From CAYLPU01 sp964385635 (GTDB lineage Bacteria; Chloroflexota; Anaerolineae; B4-G1), in assembly GCA_964385635.1 (NCBI GenBank), contig CAYLPU010000010.1:1-64000 (forward strand): DNA of 64,000 bases, given 5' to 3'. The notes beneath the pieces were generated by a model that worked only from the letters and a program-made list of their open reading frames with translations, was not told where the DNA came from and made no database searches. Positions 47,771 through 56,768 of the stretch are shown piece after piece; the stretch's first letter is position 1; every line of letters begins with the position of its first letter. The translations under genes and the position numbers were made by a program.

Positions 47771-50128
47771 ATGGTGAGCAAGTTTCTGGATTTCCTGTTG
47801 GTGCTCCTGGCCCAGTTTGCCGGAGGGCCTGGTGCGATAGAAAATAACCTCATGCGCTTTGGATTGGCAGCAATATTCTGGGGTGCGCTTCTGATAGTCG
47901 CCTGGTCCAGACAGCGCCAAAACGAGTTGCCGCGTGAAAAGTTATTGGTATGGGGCTTTGGCCTGGGTCTTGCACGTGAACTGTTCATGTTTGGCTTCGT
48001 CTCCCTGCAGATGCTAGGCATAGTAGAACGTGAATCGGCGTACTTCCTTTCCGCCCCACTGGAGCGCGCTCTGACAATGGCGGCGGTTGTGATGGTCGCT
48101 GGCTCGTTCTTGCGATACATTCTGGATGACGCCCGCCTGTCACGCCGCTATCTGCAGATTGGGATGGGAGCAACGGGCATTTGCTACCTGACCACATCCT
48201 GGTGGTGGGCCTTGTACATCGCGGCCAACCCATGGAGCAGTTTTGGACAGACCTGGTGTGCCTGGCTCTTTCGATTGACCGCATCTGTGTTGATAGCCAT
48301 TCCTATTGTCCTCTTGGCAAAGAAGCGCGGATGGCTGCGTAACATAGTGTTAGTGGCGCTGATGTTCTTCTTTCTGGACGAAACCCTAATGCTCGTTAAC
48401 CTGGCTACGGATGAAATCTACACGAACGTATTCTGTCCCATCTGCCACACTTTTCATATCTGGGCTATTCCCCTGCTAGGGTACGTCTATATCCGCGAAC
48501 AGTCCGTTGAGAGACGACAGGCGGAGGATGCACTGCGGGAGAGCGAAGAACGGTTCCGAGGAATCATCGAGAGTACGGAAGCAGGCTACTTTTATATGGA
48601 CCGAGACGGCCGGTTTCAGCACGTCAACGACGCCTGGCTGCGAATGCATGGATATGCTTCACCCGACGAGGTGATCGGCCAACATTTCTCTCTGGTCCAG
48701 GTCGAGACGGACCTGGAGCAGGTGCAGAGGAACGTGGAAAGGCTACTCAGTGGAGAACCAATCTCGACCGGTGAGTTCACACGACGCTGCAAGGACGGAT
48801 CCATTGGCTACCATACTTCTTCTGTCAATCCCGTCGTGCGGGGTGGCAGAGTGGTAGGACTGGAAGGGTTCCTCATAGACATCACCGAACGGATGAAGGC
48901 GGAGAGAGAGGTCTGGCGTCGCAACGAGGAGTTGGTCGCACTCAACACGATTGCCACCACGATAAGCCAGTCGCTTGACCTGGATCGTATGCTGAATGCG
49001 GTCCTGGGCAAAGTGTTGCTAGTAACAGATATGGACGCGGGTTGGATACACCTGCTCGACGAGGATAGCCGCCTGCTGTCACTGGTCGCTCAGCGCGGAT
49101 TCTCTCAGGAAATAGCCAGGGAGACACAAACGGTCAAACCGGGCGAAAGCATGGCTGGCAAGGCGGCCCAATCGGGACAGCCCATCGTGATGGACAAGTT
49201 CCCGGACGATCACAGGCTCAGCAAGGAGACCTGCCGGCGGGAAGGGCTGCACGCTTTCGCCGGTATTCCCATCAAGTCGAAGGACAAAGTGCTGGGGGCG
49301 CTGAGTGTCTTTAGTCGTAACCCTCGCGAACTGAGTTCTCAGGAGGTACAACTGCTCACCGCCATCGGCCACCAGGTCGGCGTGGCTGTCGAGAACGCGC
49401 GCTTGGCCGAGGAAGCAGCCGGGATAGAAATCCTACAGGAACTGAATCGTCTGCGGTCCGAGTTGATCGCCAACGTCTCCCACGAAGTGAGAACCCCCCT
49501 GGGACTGATCAGAATCTCTTGCACCTCTCTGCTGGCGGAAGATGTGGACTTTGACCGGGAGACCCGGCAAAAGTTTCTGCGCGGCATTGACGAGGAGACG
49601 GACAGGCTAGAGAGAATCGTTGACAACTTGTTAGACCTCTCCCGGATAGAGAGCGGGCGGCTGCGCCTGGACGTGCGTCCTACAGACGTGGGCCTGCTTG
49701 CCAGAGAGGTGATGGAGAATATGGAGGCGCAAACTACACAACACCGCCTCGTCCACAACTTTCCCCCTGATCCGTTGGTGGCGATCATTGATTCCAAACG
49801 CGTTGAACAGATACTGCGCAATCTCCTGAGTAACGCCATCAAGTACTCACCTGAAGGAGGGACCATCGCCGTCCGGGGGTGTGAGGACGAGAGACACATC
49901 ATCGTCCAGGTCAGTGATCAGGGGATAGGTATCCCGGCAGAGGATCTGGAGCGGGTGTTTGAGCGATTCTATCGAGTTGACAACGAGACCACCCAGAGCG
50001 TGAGAGGAGTCGGCCTGGGGCTGGCGGTCTGCCGGAGCATCGCGGAGGCCCACGGTGGACGCATCTGGGTTGAAAGCACTCTCGGTGTGGGGAGCACTTT
50101 TTATTTCACTCTGAAACGTGAAACGTAA
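47771..50128 (+). CDS. membrane-bound hybrid-sensor histidine kinase (TM-PAS-GAF-HisKA-HATPase)
   Basis: The 785-residue product has seven or so membrane helices in residues 1-245, a PAS domain near 255-370 (FRGIIESTEAGYFYMDRDGR), a GAF domain near 390-540 (LLVTDMDAGWIHLLDEDSR, GIPIKSKDKVLGALSVF), the dimerisation helix with His571 in ANVSHEVRTPLGLI, and an ATPase domain (ILRNLLSNAIKYSPEGG, VSDQGIGIPAEDLERVFERF, GVGLGLAVCRSIAEAHGG). It should phosphorylate the regulator encoded 49 bases downstream. A CxxC pair (FCPICHTFH) near the last membrane helix might sense redox or metal. Confidence 0.92.
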   Translation: MVSKFLDFLLVLLAQFAGGPGAIENNLMRFGLAAIFWGALLIVAWSRQRQNELPREKLLVWGFGLGLARELFMFGFVSLQMLGIVERESAYFLSAPLERALTMAAVVMVAGSFLRYILDDARLSRRYLQIGMGATGICYLTTSWWWALYIAANPWSSFGQTWCAWLFRLTASVLIAIPIVLLAKKRGWLRNIVLVALMFFFLDETLMLVNLATDEIYTNVFCPICHTFHIWAIPLLGYVYIREQSVERRQAEDALRESEERFRGIIESTEAGYFYMDRDGRFQHVNDAWLRMHGYASPDEVIGQHFSLVQVETDLEQVQRNVERLLSGEPISTGEFTRRCKDGSIGYHTSSVNPVVRGGRVVGLEGFLIDITERMKAEREVWRRNEELVALNTIATTISQSLDLDRMLNAVLGKVLLVTDMDAGWIHLLDEDSRLLSLVAQRGFSQEIARETQTVKPGESMAGKAAQSGQPIVMDKFPDDHRLSKETCRREGLHAFAGIPIKSKDKVLGALSVFSRNPRELSSQEVQLLTAIGHQVGVAVENARLAEEAAGIEILQELNRLRSELIANVSHEVRTPLGLIRISCTSLLAEDVDFDRETRQKFLRGIDEETDRLERIVDNLLDLSRIESGRLRLDVRPTDVGLLAREVMENMEAQTTQHRLVHNFPPDPLVAIIDSKRVEQILRNLLSNAIKYSPEGGTIAVRGCEDERHIIVQVSDQGIGIPAEDLERVFERFYRVDNETTQSVRGVGLGLAVCRSIAEAHGGRIWVESTLGVGSTFYFTLKRET

Positions 50129-50177
50129 TGCGCAATTTGTAGACGGCTAACGGCCAGCATAGCCAGGGAGACAAGGT

Positions 50178-50882
50178 ATGAGAAAAAGAGGCCAAGTTCG
50201 CATTCTGGTGGTAGATGACGAGCCTGGATACGTCTGGACTATGCAGGTCAATCTGGAGGCCAGAGGCTACGAGGTACTCGTGGCCAGGGACGGGCAGACG
50301 GCTGTGGAACTGGCCGCCCGTGGGGAACCAGACCTCATCATTCTGGACATCAAGATGCCCGGCATGAACGGTTACGACGCCTGCTGGCGTATCCGCGAGT
50401 TCTCAACGGTGCCGATTATCATGCTCACCGCTCTGGCGGAGGATGCCGACAAGGTAGAAGGTCTGAATATGGGCGCTGACGATTACGTGACCAAGCCTTT
50501 CAGCGTCGACGAGCTTCTAGCCAGGGTGCGGGCTGCGCTGCGGCGTGTTGAACTCCTGGAACCAGAGGAACCCCGTCCCATCTTTGAGGCTGGTGACCTG
50601 CGGGTTGATTTTGACCGGCAGCAAGTGTTTGTCAGCGATCAGGAGGTGCACCTGACCTCCAAGGAGTACCGTTTGCTCTGCGAACTGGTCGAGAACGCCG
50701 GATGGGTACTGCCGTCGGACTATCTGCTGGAAAAGATATGGGGAATTGGGCACGAAGGAGAAAACCTTCTGTTGCGGCAGGTCATTCATCGCCTGCGTCG
50801 AAAAATCGAGCGCGACCCGAGCACCACGCGGCACATCCAGACCCGGATCGGCATCGGCTACGTCTTTATCCCCCCAGAATAA
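50178..50882 (+). CDS. OmpR/PhoB-family response regulator
   Basis: The 234-residue product has a receiver domain (VRILVVDDEPGYVWTMQVN; phospho-acceptor Asp57 in LIILDIKMPG; LTAL and DDYVTKPF) and a complete C-terminal winged helix (VHLTSKEYRLLCELVENAG, VIHRLRRKIERDPSTTRHI, GIGYVFIPPE). It is the partner of the preceding kinase. The unusual VDDEPGYVWTMQVNLEARGYEV start is shared with two truncated regulators at 51242 and 57071. An 11-bp-spaced direct repeat at 52174-52192 upstream of the large secreted-protein gene is a good candidate target. Confidence 0.93.
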   Translation: MRKRGQVRILVVDDEPGYVWTMQVNLEARGYEVLVARDGQTAVELAARGEPDLIILDIKMPGMNGYDACWRIREFSTVPIIMLTALAEDADKVEGLNMGADDYVTKPFSVDELLARVRAALRRVELLEPEEPRPIFEAGDLRVDFDRQQVFVSDQEVHLTSKEYRLLCELVENAGWVLPSDYLLEKIWGIGHEGENLLLRQVIHRLRRKIERDPSTTRHIQTRIGIGYVFIPPE

Positions 50883-50910
50883 TGCCAACCAGAAAGTAAC
50901 TACCCAGCCT

Positions 50911-51070
50911 GTCATTGCGAGGAACGAAGTGACGAAGCACCGCCACGAGCCCCGCCACGAGCCCCGCCACGAGTACTCGCGGTGGTACTCGCGGTGGTAC
51001 TCGCGGTGGCAATCTCCACCGTCGCTTACGTGCTGAAGGCAGGAGATTGCTTCGCTACGCTCGCAATGAC
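50911..51070. repeat. GTCATTGCGAGG-type palindromic intergenic repeat with an inserted array
   Basis: The outer parts GTCATTGCGAGGAACGAAG and CTTCGCTACGCTCGCAATGAC are inverted and belong to a repeat type seen in intergenic DNA of many bacteria. A 72-bp array of 12-mers interrupts it. Confidence 0.7.
50940..51011. repeat. 72-bp symmetric array of six 12-mers
   Basis: Three units starting CCGCCACGAG are followed by three starting CTCGCGGTGG. The second set is nearly the reverse complement of the first, so the array folds into one long hairpin. The unit period is exactly 12. Confidence 0.8.
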
Positions 51071-51113
51071 ATCAAACGAACAAGTGCGTGGCATTCCTTA
51101 TTACGAGTAAATC

Positions 51114-51216
51114 CAACTTCAGTACTTAACGAAATGCTCGTGGCGGATTGCCAAATCCGCCACATTCCGCTGGATTGCCAAATCCAGCGGGAGCGTTTCG
51201 TGATCTACTGAATTTG
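51114..51216. repeat. 103-bp palindromic repeat, copy 1
   Basis: The ends CAACTTCAGTA and TACTGAATTTG are inverted. Inside are hairpins GTGGCGGATT-GCC-AAATCCGCCAC and CCGCTGGATT-GCC-AAATCCAGCGG. The same length and plan recur at 62479-62581. No target duplication is visible. Confidence 0.65.
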
Positions 51217-51241
51217 TTCAAAACGTCAGGGCAAAGCGACG

Positions 51242-51763
51242 TTACTCGGTCCGTGCTCCGTAGAGATCAGATGCGCTTCCCAAGCACTCGCTGCTGGCCC
51301 AAGACCGGCCCGAAAAGTGGAACGGGGGCCTTCTCATTTTCGAGATCTCGACACGTCTTAACACAGCCTGCATTCTGGCCAAGAGTTCAGCGAGGCTGAA
51401 GGGCTTGGTCATGTAATGGTCAGCGCCCGCATCCAGACCTCTTATCCTGTTGGCGCTTCCAGCCAGCCTAGTGAGCATGATGATGGGCACCGTTGAGAAC
51501 TCTCGGACACGCCGGCAGACCTCGTAACCGTCCAGGCCAGGCATTTTGACATCCAGAATGACAATATCCGGATCCTCGTTGATGATGCACTCTATGGCCG
51601 TCTGTCCATCCTCTGCCACGAGCACCTCATAGCCCTTGGCCTCCATGCTGACCTGTATGGTCCAGACGCATTGAGGCTCGTCATCTACCACCAGAACGCG
51701 AACTTTTTCCAATGGTCCCTTTTCCCCCTGTTTGTTTGCCGGATCTGCGCCTGCCCGCCACAT
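51242..51763 (-). CDS. truncated response regulator, receiver domain only
   Basis: The 173-residue frame has a full receiver (VRVLVVDDEPQCVWTIQVSM, phospho-acceptor Asp in IVILDVKMPG, HYMTKPFSLAELLARM) very like those at 50178 and 57071. After RVEISK the sequence is unrelated to a winged helix and ends within 30 residues. A shifted frame nearby shows a weak trace of the lost DNA-binding start. It is either a decayed regulator or a single-domain phosphate sink. An ECF-type box lies 12-45 bases upstream. Confidence 0.75.
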   Translation of the reverse strand: MWRAGADPANKQGEKGPLEKVRVLVVDDEPQCVWTIQVSMEAKGYEVLVAEDGQTAIECIINEDPDIVILDVKMPGLDGYEVCRRVREFSTVPIIMLTRLAGSANRIRGLDAGADHYMTKPFSLAELLARMQAVLRRVEISKMRRPPFHFSGRSWASSECLGSASDLYGARTE

Positions 51764-51775
51764 GACGTCACGTTA

Positions 51776-51810
51776 TATCATGACGAAAGAATGACCCAAA
51801 ACCTTACGGG
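51776..51810 (-). promoter_or_regulatory. ECF-type promoter box A
   Basis: On the minus strand CCCGTAAGGTTT is followed after 13 bases by CGTCATGATA. The same arrangement occurs at 59001-59033 and 59073-59106. It would start transcription just before the truncated regulator gene. Confidence 0.55.
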
Positions 51811-51940
51811 TAACTTGAAAAATCGGTAAGGCATCTTGTCGGCTCCGTATAGACGCTCGGCTAAGCCAAACCACCAAGGTCATAATGGTTGCCCAGTCGA
51901 TCACCTGCCACAGTTCGCTACCCGCCATCTGCGGACGAGA

Positions 51941-52010
51941 GAGGGTTTGCAACCCTCGTTTTTGCCGTGCAGAGCCTCGTTTTAGCCCAAGACGGCGGTT
52001 GCAAACCGCC
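51941..52010. repeat. paired GTTTGCAAC-type hairpins
   Basis: GAGGGTTTGCAACCCTC (51941-51957) and GGCGGTTGCAAACCGCC (51994-52010) are two palindromes with related cores 36 bases apart, a REP-like arrangement. The rest of the 605-base gap 51764-52368 holds the boxes listed separately and no gene longer than the leader peptide. Confidence 0.55.
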
Positions 52011-52034
52011 TTGGAGCACATGGCTGAGTAGTTG

Positions 52035-52114
52035 CAGGTTTTTTATCATTATCTGCGTACATCCGTATGATCCGTGTTGATCCGTGTTCTATTTATGACT
52101 GGCTGAGCAGTTAC
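52035..52114. repeat. partial copy of the 168-bp element at 56850
   Basis: About 80 bases match 56940-57017, ending in GGCTGAGCAGTTAC. The opposite terminus is missing and no flanking duplication is found, so this is a truncated copy. Confidence 0.7.
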
Positions 52115-52173
52115 CTGATTTTAATAATATCTTAGTGAATTTGTGATTGCGAATTGACCGTGCAAGAGGCATT

Positions 52174-52206
52174 TGTAACACGTCTGTAACACGGAAAAGA
52201 TATAAT
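52174..52206 (+). promoter_or_regulatory. promoter with 11-bp direct repeats for the large secreted protein
   Basis: TGTAACAC occurs at 52174-52181 and again at 52185-52192, exactly 11 bases apart, followed after eight bases by a perfect TATAAT at 52201-52206. Tandem sites one helical turn apart in place of a -35 box are typical of PhoB/OmpR-activated promoters. Confidence 0.6.
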
Positions 52207-52282
52207 CTGCATCGTACTTTACCAGCATCAGATTATTGATCACTCGACGTGTTCAGCGCACTGGATCTACACGGAGGTGTCT

Positions 52283-52324
52283 ATGGAAGATAAGTTGTAT
52301 CGAGAGAGCGATCTGTTGGTGTAA
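52283..52324 (+). CDS. possible 13-residue leader peptide
   Basis: GGAGG at 52273-52277 precedes an ATG by five bases. The frame encodes MEDKLYRESDLLV and stops 44 bases before the secreted-protein start. It has a better ribosome site than most genes nearby, but no attenuator is obvious. Confidence 0.3.
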   Translation: MEDKLYRESDLLV

Positions 52325-52368
52325 CCAAACCTATTTCTATGTGTATATGTATGAAGGAGAAAGAAACG

Positions 52369-55300
52369 ATGAAGGCTACGAAAAGCATAATGGGGCTTTT
52401 ACTGATCGGGGTGATTTTGACGAGCGGCGTGCCGATCGCCTACGCTGGCCCCCCCCCTGAGCCCGAGGCGCCCTGGTTTGGGGCTTCAGGCCCCGGACTC
52501 CATGTCACCCCCCTCATTGCCGGACAGTATATGGATGATCCTGCCGGCACGGTTCGCGTCTTTAACTCGCGCGAAAAGCTGCACATCCAGGTTGGACCCT
52601 TGGATGAGTGGCTGATCAACACGATCCAGATCTATGTCGGCGGAGACCCTGTGCCAACCGTTAACAGCGGCAATCCCAACCAGGGAGCATTCCCTTACAA
52701 GCAAGAATTACCTGAACCAGTTCCCAGCTATACGCTGGTACTGGATCTTGTGGATGATCTGGATTTTAGCTGGGGTCAACCTTACGAGTACCTGCGTATC
52801 CAGAATATCGCCGTCCACGCTGACCTGGTCAAACTCGATACGTCTGAGACGGCGAGCGGGAAGAAGATCAGAATCCTCGAAGAGGAGGGCGCGTGGGCCT
52901 TTGGGGATGGTGTGTTCGAAGGAGGGCGGTGGGCCTGGTGGTTCAAATACGAAATGGCCCATCCCCAGCGCGGCCATTTTGTCGACTCCCCAGTGGGTGG
53001 CCTGAGTTTTCAAACGCCAACCAACGCCGGCAAGACCGACGAATCTGGCGGCTTCGACTACTTCCCCGGCGAGCGCGTTGAGTTGGCCATTGGCTCAGTG
53101 CCTCTGGGGACACCCCTGGCCGGCCACAAGATCTCGCCGCTGGACATCTTTGAGAACTCGGACACGGATGACCCCAGGGTGATCAACATGGCGCGGCTCC
53201 TGCAGAGTTTGGACGCCGACGCCAATCCCCAGGAGGGCATCCTCATCACCGAAGACGTGGAGGCCTGCCTCGACGCCCTGGGTTTGACGGGCGTTGACTT
53301 TGCTAACGACGCCGAGGTCGAATCAGTGATTCAGGGAACCATCAACCAGTGTGCAGGCATTGTCACCCTGGTCGTAGTCTCGGCCGAGGACGCCAAGGCG
53401 AACCTGGACCGGTCGCTCGACAGCAACATGTTCCGCAAGGACATCTCCCGAACGCCGGACCTGACCAGTTCCAAGTCGAAACTCAATATCATGCCCATGT
53501 GGTTCCCGGCCCTCAGAGCGAACAATGATCCGACCGTCATCGAATACTATGACGAGGAAGGCGCGCTGATTCGAACAGCAGAAGAAGCCAAGCCCGTCGT
53601 CGTGGTCTATACCGACGGCATCGAGGAGACCGGTTACGAGGACATCTTTGCCGCCATCTCGCGCGACGACGGCAACACCTTCAAGCACACGAATATTGCG
53701 CGCGCGGCGGATAGGTCTTCCTTCACGCTGGACAACGGCGAGGAGTACTTTGGCCAGGCCAAAAAGCCGGTTTTCCAGGTCAAGGGGAACAATATCCTGG
53801 TCGCCTGGACGAGCAAGTTCTGCGGCGGCGGCAAGCCGGCCTATGCGATCACCACCTGCGACGACCCGGACACCGAAGAGATCGAGACCGCCGACCCCGA
53901 AACCGGCTTATGCCGGATCACATGCCATGGCGACGGGGATAACGAGGTCTGCGAGCCCGACTACCCGTACGACGATCCCTACTACACGGAAGACATCTGG
54001 GGCGTCGGCGGCCCGCAGCGGTCTGTGGACTATACCGACCAGGGCTTTCCTGAGGTCGGCGAGGTTCCCTACAGTTGCGTGTGGGTCGCTCGCGGCACCA
54101 TCGTCACCCAGGGCATGATCAACAGCGGTGGTTTCTGGGCTGACAGCACGGTCGGCGACATCCAGTGGTTCAAGCCGGAGCGGTTGACCTCTGGGCGGCG
54201 TGACGCCAACCAGGTCTTTATGGGTGGTTCGGATGGCGCTGGTTTCGCCATCGCCTGGCAGGAAGATCCGGATGGTTTGCGCCCTGGCGCCGCCGCCGGA
54301 CCTGGCCCTGGTTGGGGTGGCGCGACCACCAACCACAAGACCGACATCTGGTACAGCTATATCACTATGGCGGATTTCCGCCAGATTGACGAGAACTTTG
54401 TGGCCGGCGGCGATCCCGAGCATGAGATAGAAGGACGCCCCAAGGCGTTGGTGCCCATGGCGCTGCCGGTGCGGCTGTCGGACAATGACGCGGTCAACAC
54501 CGAAAACCTGCTGGTCGAGCTGGGTGAGGACGGCTATCCCGTGCAAGATGGGGATGGCAACTGGATCCCGCTCTCCAATCCAGATGCGAATTCAGACGAC
54601 GGCGATGGCACCCACGCCTACGGCTATATGATCGACGGTCTGTGCGAGGGTTTTTACGAGTTCACCAACTATAATGATGAACTGAAGCGCGTCTGCATCA
54701 CCGAGGACGGCCGACTGCTGGACGGCGACACCGGCGCATCGCGCCCGAACGTCTTCCTGCAGACCTACACCAACAACAATGGCACACCCGACGATACCAC
54801 GGACGACTTCAAGAGCGCCTGGGCGATCCTGGCTTACGAGGAGACCAAGGGGGCCGGCGTCGGCCCGCCAGACCACACCGAAGAACCCCCGTACGGCGAT
54901 GCGCCTCTCCCTGAGGTGGGCAAGAACGCCATCTACCACAGTTTTGATTTCCAGAACCCGGACCTGGTCAGCGCGGGCAACATCATCAACCTGCCTGAAA
55001 GGGATGCCGACGGGAACCTGATGTACCTGCGAGAGGTCAGTTTGGATGGCGACGGCAATGTGGTCTTTGGTGAGCTCATCCTCGACTATCTGGGCCAGCC
55101 GCAACTGGCGTACGAGAACGCGCGCCGACCGCGCTTCATCATCCAGGGCAAGGCCGCGATGGGCGCATCTGACACGGTCATGATCGTCCTGTACAAGGAA
55201 GGGCAGGAAGGCATGGGCCGCCCGTCGGACATCATGCTGCGCCGCTTTGTGTCGGATACCCCTGGGAACCCCTATCGGTTCGATAACATCGTGTGCGACG

Positions 55301-56253
55301 AGTGGGAGCTCGCCGACAACGGCCTAACCGTCTGTGTGGACGGCACCCAGAACATGAGCACCGTCCATCCCACCGTGGTAACTGATTCAATGGGCGATCC
55401 TGTGAGTGAGGATCCTTATGGGGCCGTCAAAGTGGTGCAATGGGAGCAGACGCCGGGGATCCTTGCCAACGCATCGTGGGTCAATCCCTACGAAGAGGCA
55501 CGCGCCCACCGGGGCGCCATCCGCGGCGACTTTATCGTCATGGGCTACTCCTACACGCCCAACTGGGCGGCGTACAGAAATGGGAACGACAAGTTCGACT
55601 TTTACATTCGTCGCTCCTTCGACGGCGGGCTGACCTGGACGACGGACCCCGCTGGTGAGGGAGTCACACACTGCCGCACCTCTACCGATCCTGTAACCAA
55701 GGAAAAGACAGAGGTCTGCACCTTCTATCCCGCGGGTGCGTTTGAGGAAGCGCGTAACGTCTCTCAACTCCCGAACAGCAAAGAGAGCGTGATCGAGCCG
55801 CGCATCGTCGGCGCGCCGGGGACGATCAAGGTGAATGGCGTGTGGACCGGAATCGACGAGGATCTGCAGAACCCGGACGTGTTCTACGTGAGTTATGGCA
55901 CGGCCACCAACCCGCCGCAGGTTCACGGCGACAGTGACGAGGAACAAGAATATCCGGCGCCGATGGATCTCTACTACAGCTTTAGCATGGACAGAGGCGA
56001 GACCTACGCGGTGTCTACGTGGGTGGTGAATCCCGATAGCGCAGGCAACAACGCCGGATTAGAGGTAACCGGTTGGGACTGGCTGGCCAAAGGCGAACCG
56101 GAGCAGGGCGAGGCGCAGTTGCGCATGACCCCGGACGGCTCGCGCTTCTATGCCACCTGGCTGCAAGAAGATGACGAGGTTAGCGACATCTACTTCCGCC
56201 GGATCATGCCCCCCACTTTCGAGGCTAACGTAGCACCAGAACCAGCACCATAA
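52369..56253 (+). CDS. 1294-aa secreted protein with Asp-box motifs
   Basis: The product starts with a signal peptide (IMGLLLIGVILTSGVPIAYA). The mature part has three sialidase-type Asp boxes: SRDDGNTF near residue 430, SFDGGLTW near 1083 and SMDRGETY near 1206. This suggests beta-propeller blades split by long insertions. A dockerin/EF-like segment (SLDADANPQEGILITEDV) lies near residue 285. Cysteine pairs and many Asp/Gly turns suggest calcium and disulfide stabilisation. It ends in PEPAP with no visible anchor. It resembles long choice-of-anchor surface proteins, a tentative match. GAAGGAG precedes the ATG at 52369. No catalytic site is identified. Confidence 0.8.
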   Translation: MKATKSIMGLLLIGVILTSGVPIAYAGPPPEPEAPWFGASGPGLHVTPLIAGQYMDDPAGTVRVFNSREKLHIQVGPLDEWLINTIQIYVGGDPVPTVNSGNPNQGAFPYKQELPEPVPSYTLVLDLVDDLDFSWGQPYEYLRIQNIAVHADLVKLDTSETASGKKIRILEEEGAWAFGDGVFEGGRWAWWFKYEMAHPQRGHFVDSPVGGLSFQTPTNAGKTDESGGFDYFPGERVELAIGSVPLGTPLAGHKISPLDIFENSDTDDPRVINMARLLQSLDADANPQEGILITEDVEACLDALGLTGVDFANDAEVESVIQGTINQCAGIVTLVVVSAEDAKANLDRSLDSNMFRKDISRTPDLTSSKSKLNIMPMWFPALRANNDPTVIEYYDEEGALIRTAEEAKPVVVVYTDGIEETGYEDIFAAISRDDGNTFKHTNIARAADRSSFTLDNGEEYFGQAKKPVFQVKGNNILVAWTSKFCGGGKPAYAITTCDDPDTEEIETADPETGLCRITCHGDGDNEVCEPDYPYDDPYYTEDIWGVGGPQRSVDYTDQGFPEVGEVPYSCVWVARGTIVTQGMINSGGFWADSTVGDIQWFKPERLTSGRRDANQVFMGGSDGAGFAIAWQEDPDGLRPGAAAGPGPGWGGATTNHKTDIWYSYITMADFRQIDENFVAGGDPEHEIEGRPKALVPMALPVRLSDNDAVNTENLLVELGEDGYPVQDGDGNWIPLSNPDANSDDGDGTHAYGYMIDGLCEGFYEFTNYNDELKRVCITEDGRLLDGDTGASRPNVFLQTYTNNNGTPDDTTDDFKSAWAILAYEETKGAGVGPPDHTEEPPYGDAPLPEVGKNAIYHSFDFQNPDLVSAGNIINLPERDADGNLMYLREVSLDGDGNVVFGELILDYLGQPQLAYENARRPRFIIQGKAAMGASDTVMIVLYKEGQEGMGRPSDIMLRRFVSDTPGNPYRFDNIVCDEWELADNGLTVCVDGTQNMSTVHPTVVTDSMGDPVSEDPYGAVKVVQWEQTPGILANASWVNPYEEARAHRGAIRGDFIVMGYSYTPNWAAYRNGNDKFDFYIRRSFDGGLTWTTDPAGEGVTHCRTSTDPVTKEKTEVCTFYPAGAFEEARNVSQLPNSKESVIEPRIVGAPGTIKVNGVWTGIDEDLQNPDVFYVSYGTATNPPQVHGDSDEEQEYPAPMDLYYSFSMDRGETYAVSTWVVNPDSAGNNAGLEVTGWDWLAKGEPEQGEAQLRMTPDGSRFYATWLQEDDEVSDIYFRRIMPPTFEANVAPEPAP

Positions 56254-56265
56254 TAGTACGACGGG

Positions 56266-56298
56266 AGTATGGACGCCAGTTGTACTGGCGTCCATACT
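56266..56298 (+). terminator. hairpin after the large secreted-protein gene
   Basis: AGTATGGACGCCAGT and ACTGGCGTCCATACT form a perfect 15-bp stem with a TGT loop, 13 bases after the stop codon. A T-tract is lacking, but position and strength favour a terminator or 3' end protector. Confidence 0.6.
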
Positions 56299-56322
56299 CT
56301 CTCCAACATATAAAGATTCCGG

Positions 56323-56483
56323 GTAACTACTCAGCCACCCCCACGCGGAGCGTTGAAACGCCCCGCTGATACGGCGAAACCCGTTAAAACGGGTTAGAAA
56401 GTCGCGTTTTAGTGCGTTTTAACGCACTTTGCGTATCAGCCGATGGTTTCAACCATCGGCGGGGCAAACGGGTGAGTAGTTAC
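56323..56483. mobile_element. 161-bp MITE-like element, GTAACTACTCAG family, copy 1
   Basis: Termini GTAACTACTCA and TGAGTAGTTAC are perfect inverted repeats. Perfect 8-bp direct repeats GATTCCGG flank it (56315-56322 and 56484-56491). Inside, GCTGATACG/CGTATCAGC encloses hairpins AACCCGTT/AACGGGTT and AGTGCGTT/AACGCACT, with further hairpins on both sides. It is identical to 62775-62935. Confidence 0.9.
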
Positions 56484-56548
56484 GATTCCGGCGCAACAAG
56501 GTCGGTTTCTCATAGCAACGAAATATCAAAGGAAAGGAGGTGAAAAAG

Positions 56549-56758
56549 ATGAAGAAACTGCTGATTTTAGTGCTCGTGTTGTTGATGTTGCTGGCCACGG
56601 TTATCCCGGCCTTTGCTTATCACGGCGGGGGCTCGGAAGGCAACAGCACCGGCGACGGTGTCCCGCCAGGTTGGGCCGACGCAGGCGACGACGATGGACC
56701 GCCAGGTTGGTCCCACGTGTGTCCAGGCGAGGGAGGCACTGGCCCCCCGGGCCAGTAA
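56549..56758 (+). CDS. small secreted PPGW-repeat protein
   Basis: The 69-residue precursor has a signal peptide (LLILVLVLLMLLATVIPAFA) and a 45-residue mature part made of Gly, Pro and Asp-rich repeats (VPPGWADAGDDDGPPGWSH) with one Cys. AAGGAGG lies 10 bases before the ATG. It follows the large secreted protein and has its own terminator. I do not recognise it. Acidic PPGW repeats suggest a structural or calcium-binding surface peptide. Confidence 0.65.
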   Translation: MKKLLILVLVLLMLLATVIPAFAYHGGGSEGNSTGDGVPPGWADAGDDDGPPGWSHVCPGEGGTGPPGQ

Positions 56759-56768
56759 CGTGACCCAA

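Noticed and set aside
50940..51011. Possible CRISPR array
   Set aside because: The period is 12 bp with no spacers, and the second half is the complement of the first. It is a hairpin-type tandem array, and no cas genes are near.
50896..52038. A 1.1-kb transposon carrying the truncated regulator, bounded by GTAACTACCCAGCC and GGCTGAGTAGTTGC
   Set aside because: The ends are only imperfect inverted copies and no 8-bp target duplication is found, so the match may be chance remains of separate elements.
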